NCBI RefSeq assembly: GCF_036700095.1
Contig: NZ_CP144918.1
Coordinates: 2,357,001-2,421,000, forward strand
Direction of reading: 5' to 3'
DNA: 64,000 bases
Source: Pelagerythrobacter marensis
Lineage (GTDB): Bacteria; Pseudomonadota; Alphaproteobacteria; Sphingomonadales; Sphingomonadaceae
Below are positions 63,962-64,000 of this stretch, in pieces (position 1 is the stretch's first letter; the number at the start of each line of letters is the position of its first letter). Under the pieces are notes generated by a model that searched no databases, was not told the origin of the DNA, and saw nothing but the letters and a program-made list of their open reading frames with translations. Both the position numbers and the translations under genes were made by a program.

Positions 63962-64000
63962 TTTCGCCCGATTGCGCGCTCTGATCCTCGCCATCGGCCT
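63930..64000 (+). CDS. Start of a YfiB-like lipoprotein gene (cut by window end)
   Basis: An ATG with AGGAGAAGAGG upstream begins 32 bases before the end of yfiN and runs open to the window edge (23 codons): MFRAIRPARASFARLRALIL continuing AIG, a basic then hydrophobic stretch like a signal peptide. In the YfiBNR system yfiB, an OmpA-family lipoprotein that captures YfiR, follows yfiN. Identity as YfiB is inferred from order alone; the OmpA domain would lie beyond the window. Confidence 0.6.
   Translation, partial: MFRAIRPARASFARLRALILAIG

Overview
The window is a high-GC stretch of ordinary chromosome from an alphaproteobacterium. It most likely belongs to the Sphingomonadales (Erythrobacteraceae-like). 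The reasons are the gene orders (rpsB-tsf-pyrH-frr-uppS-cdsA-dxr-rseP-bamA-skp-fabZ-rpmE; lon followed by HU; yciB-ftsY-mtaB-dapF), the NDUFS4-type complex I subunit, the DUF6456 protein, the MipZ-type ATPase, and a dispersed palindrome whose reverse-strand translation contains HPGLDPGSRF. No insertion sequence, prophage, CRISPR array, rRNA operon or broken gene was seen. About 65 protein genes, two tRNAs and the 4.5S SRP RNA can be supported. The assignment to an order is inference from content, not from a marker gene comparison.

Layout. Positions 1-1458: end of secD and all of secF (protein export). 1493-3815: a GT4 glycosyltransferase translationally coupled to an XRE/S24-like regulator, divergent from a DUF6456 protein, with a palindromic operator candidate between them. 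3862-8171: the ABC-F factor Uup, a secreted amidohydrolase and a SIMPL-domain protein. 8252-10818: PepSY protein plus a PhoP/PhoQ-like two-component pair. 10840-14842: chorismate mutase, a long-chain polyprenyl diphosphate synthase and the helicase HrpB. 14860-18474: NDUFS4 homologue, SRP RNA, dnaX-ybaB, class II aldolase. 18832-21751: lon and HU. 21861-27946: a lipoprotein, RlmB, tRNA-Tyr, then a lipid group (KAS III, Aur1-like PAP2 protein, Psd, PssA). 28291-39629: the translation, envelope and isoprenoid supercluster. 39988-46153: tRNA-His, a Leu/Glu-type dehydrogenase and a tightly overlapping cytochrome c maturation operon ccmCDEFGHI. 46264-54339: Kup, then yciB, ftsY, mtaB, dapF and a GGDEF-EAL protein on the minus strand, then EVE-domain and CsbD proteins. 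54699-60054: LplT-like MFS carrier, pgsA, mipZ, oxyR and rnd. 60210-64000: aspS and the start of a YfiR-YfiN(-YfiB) c-di-GMP signalling set.

How the parts work together. Several membrane-building steps sit here: CDP-diacylglycerol synthesis (CdsA), its use for PS/PE (PssA, Psd) and PG (PgsA), undecaprenyl diphosphate (UppS, fed by Dxr), fatty acid steps (FabZ, KAS III), membrane insertion and export (FtsY, SRP RNA, SecDF) and outer membrane assembly (BamA, Skp, RseP). lpxD and lpxA are not beside fabZ, which fits sphingolipid-bearing bacteria that lack lipid A. Two c-di-GMP enzymes and two signalling modules are present.

The most interesting non-gene signals are a promoter-like pair ahead of rpsB overlaid by two DnaA-box-like sites 11 bp apart, a perfect DnaA box next to a GANTC site ahead of mipZ, a perfect stem in the rpsB leader with GANTC in both arms, an eight-proline run inside Uup, and operator-like palindromes at the XRE regulator, HU, rpmE and a small ORF near 54.5 kb. 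No clearly undescribed multi-gene system was found; the window is mostly conserved core genome.
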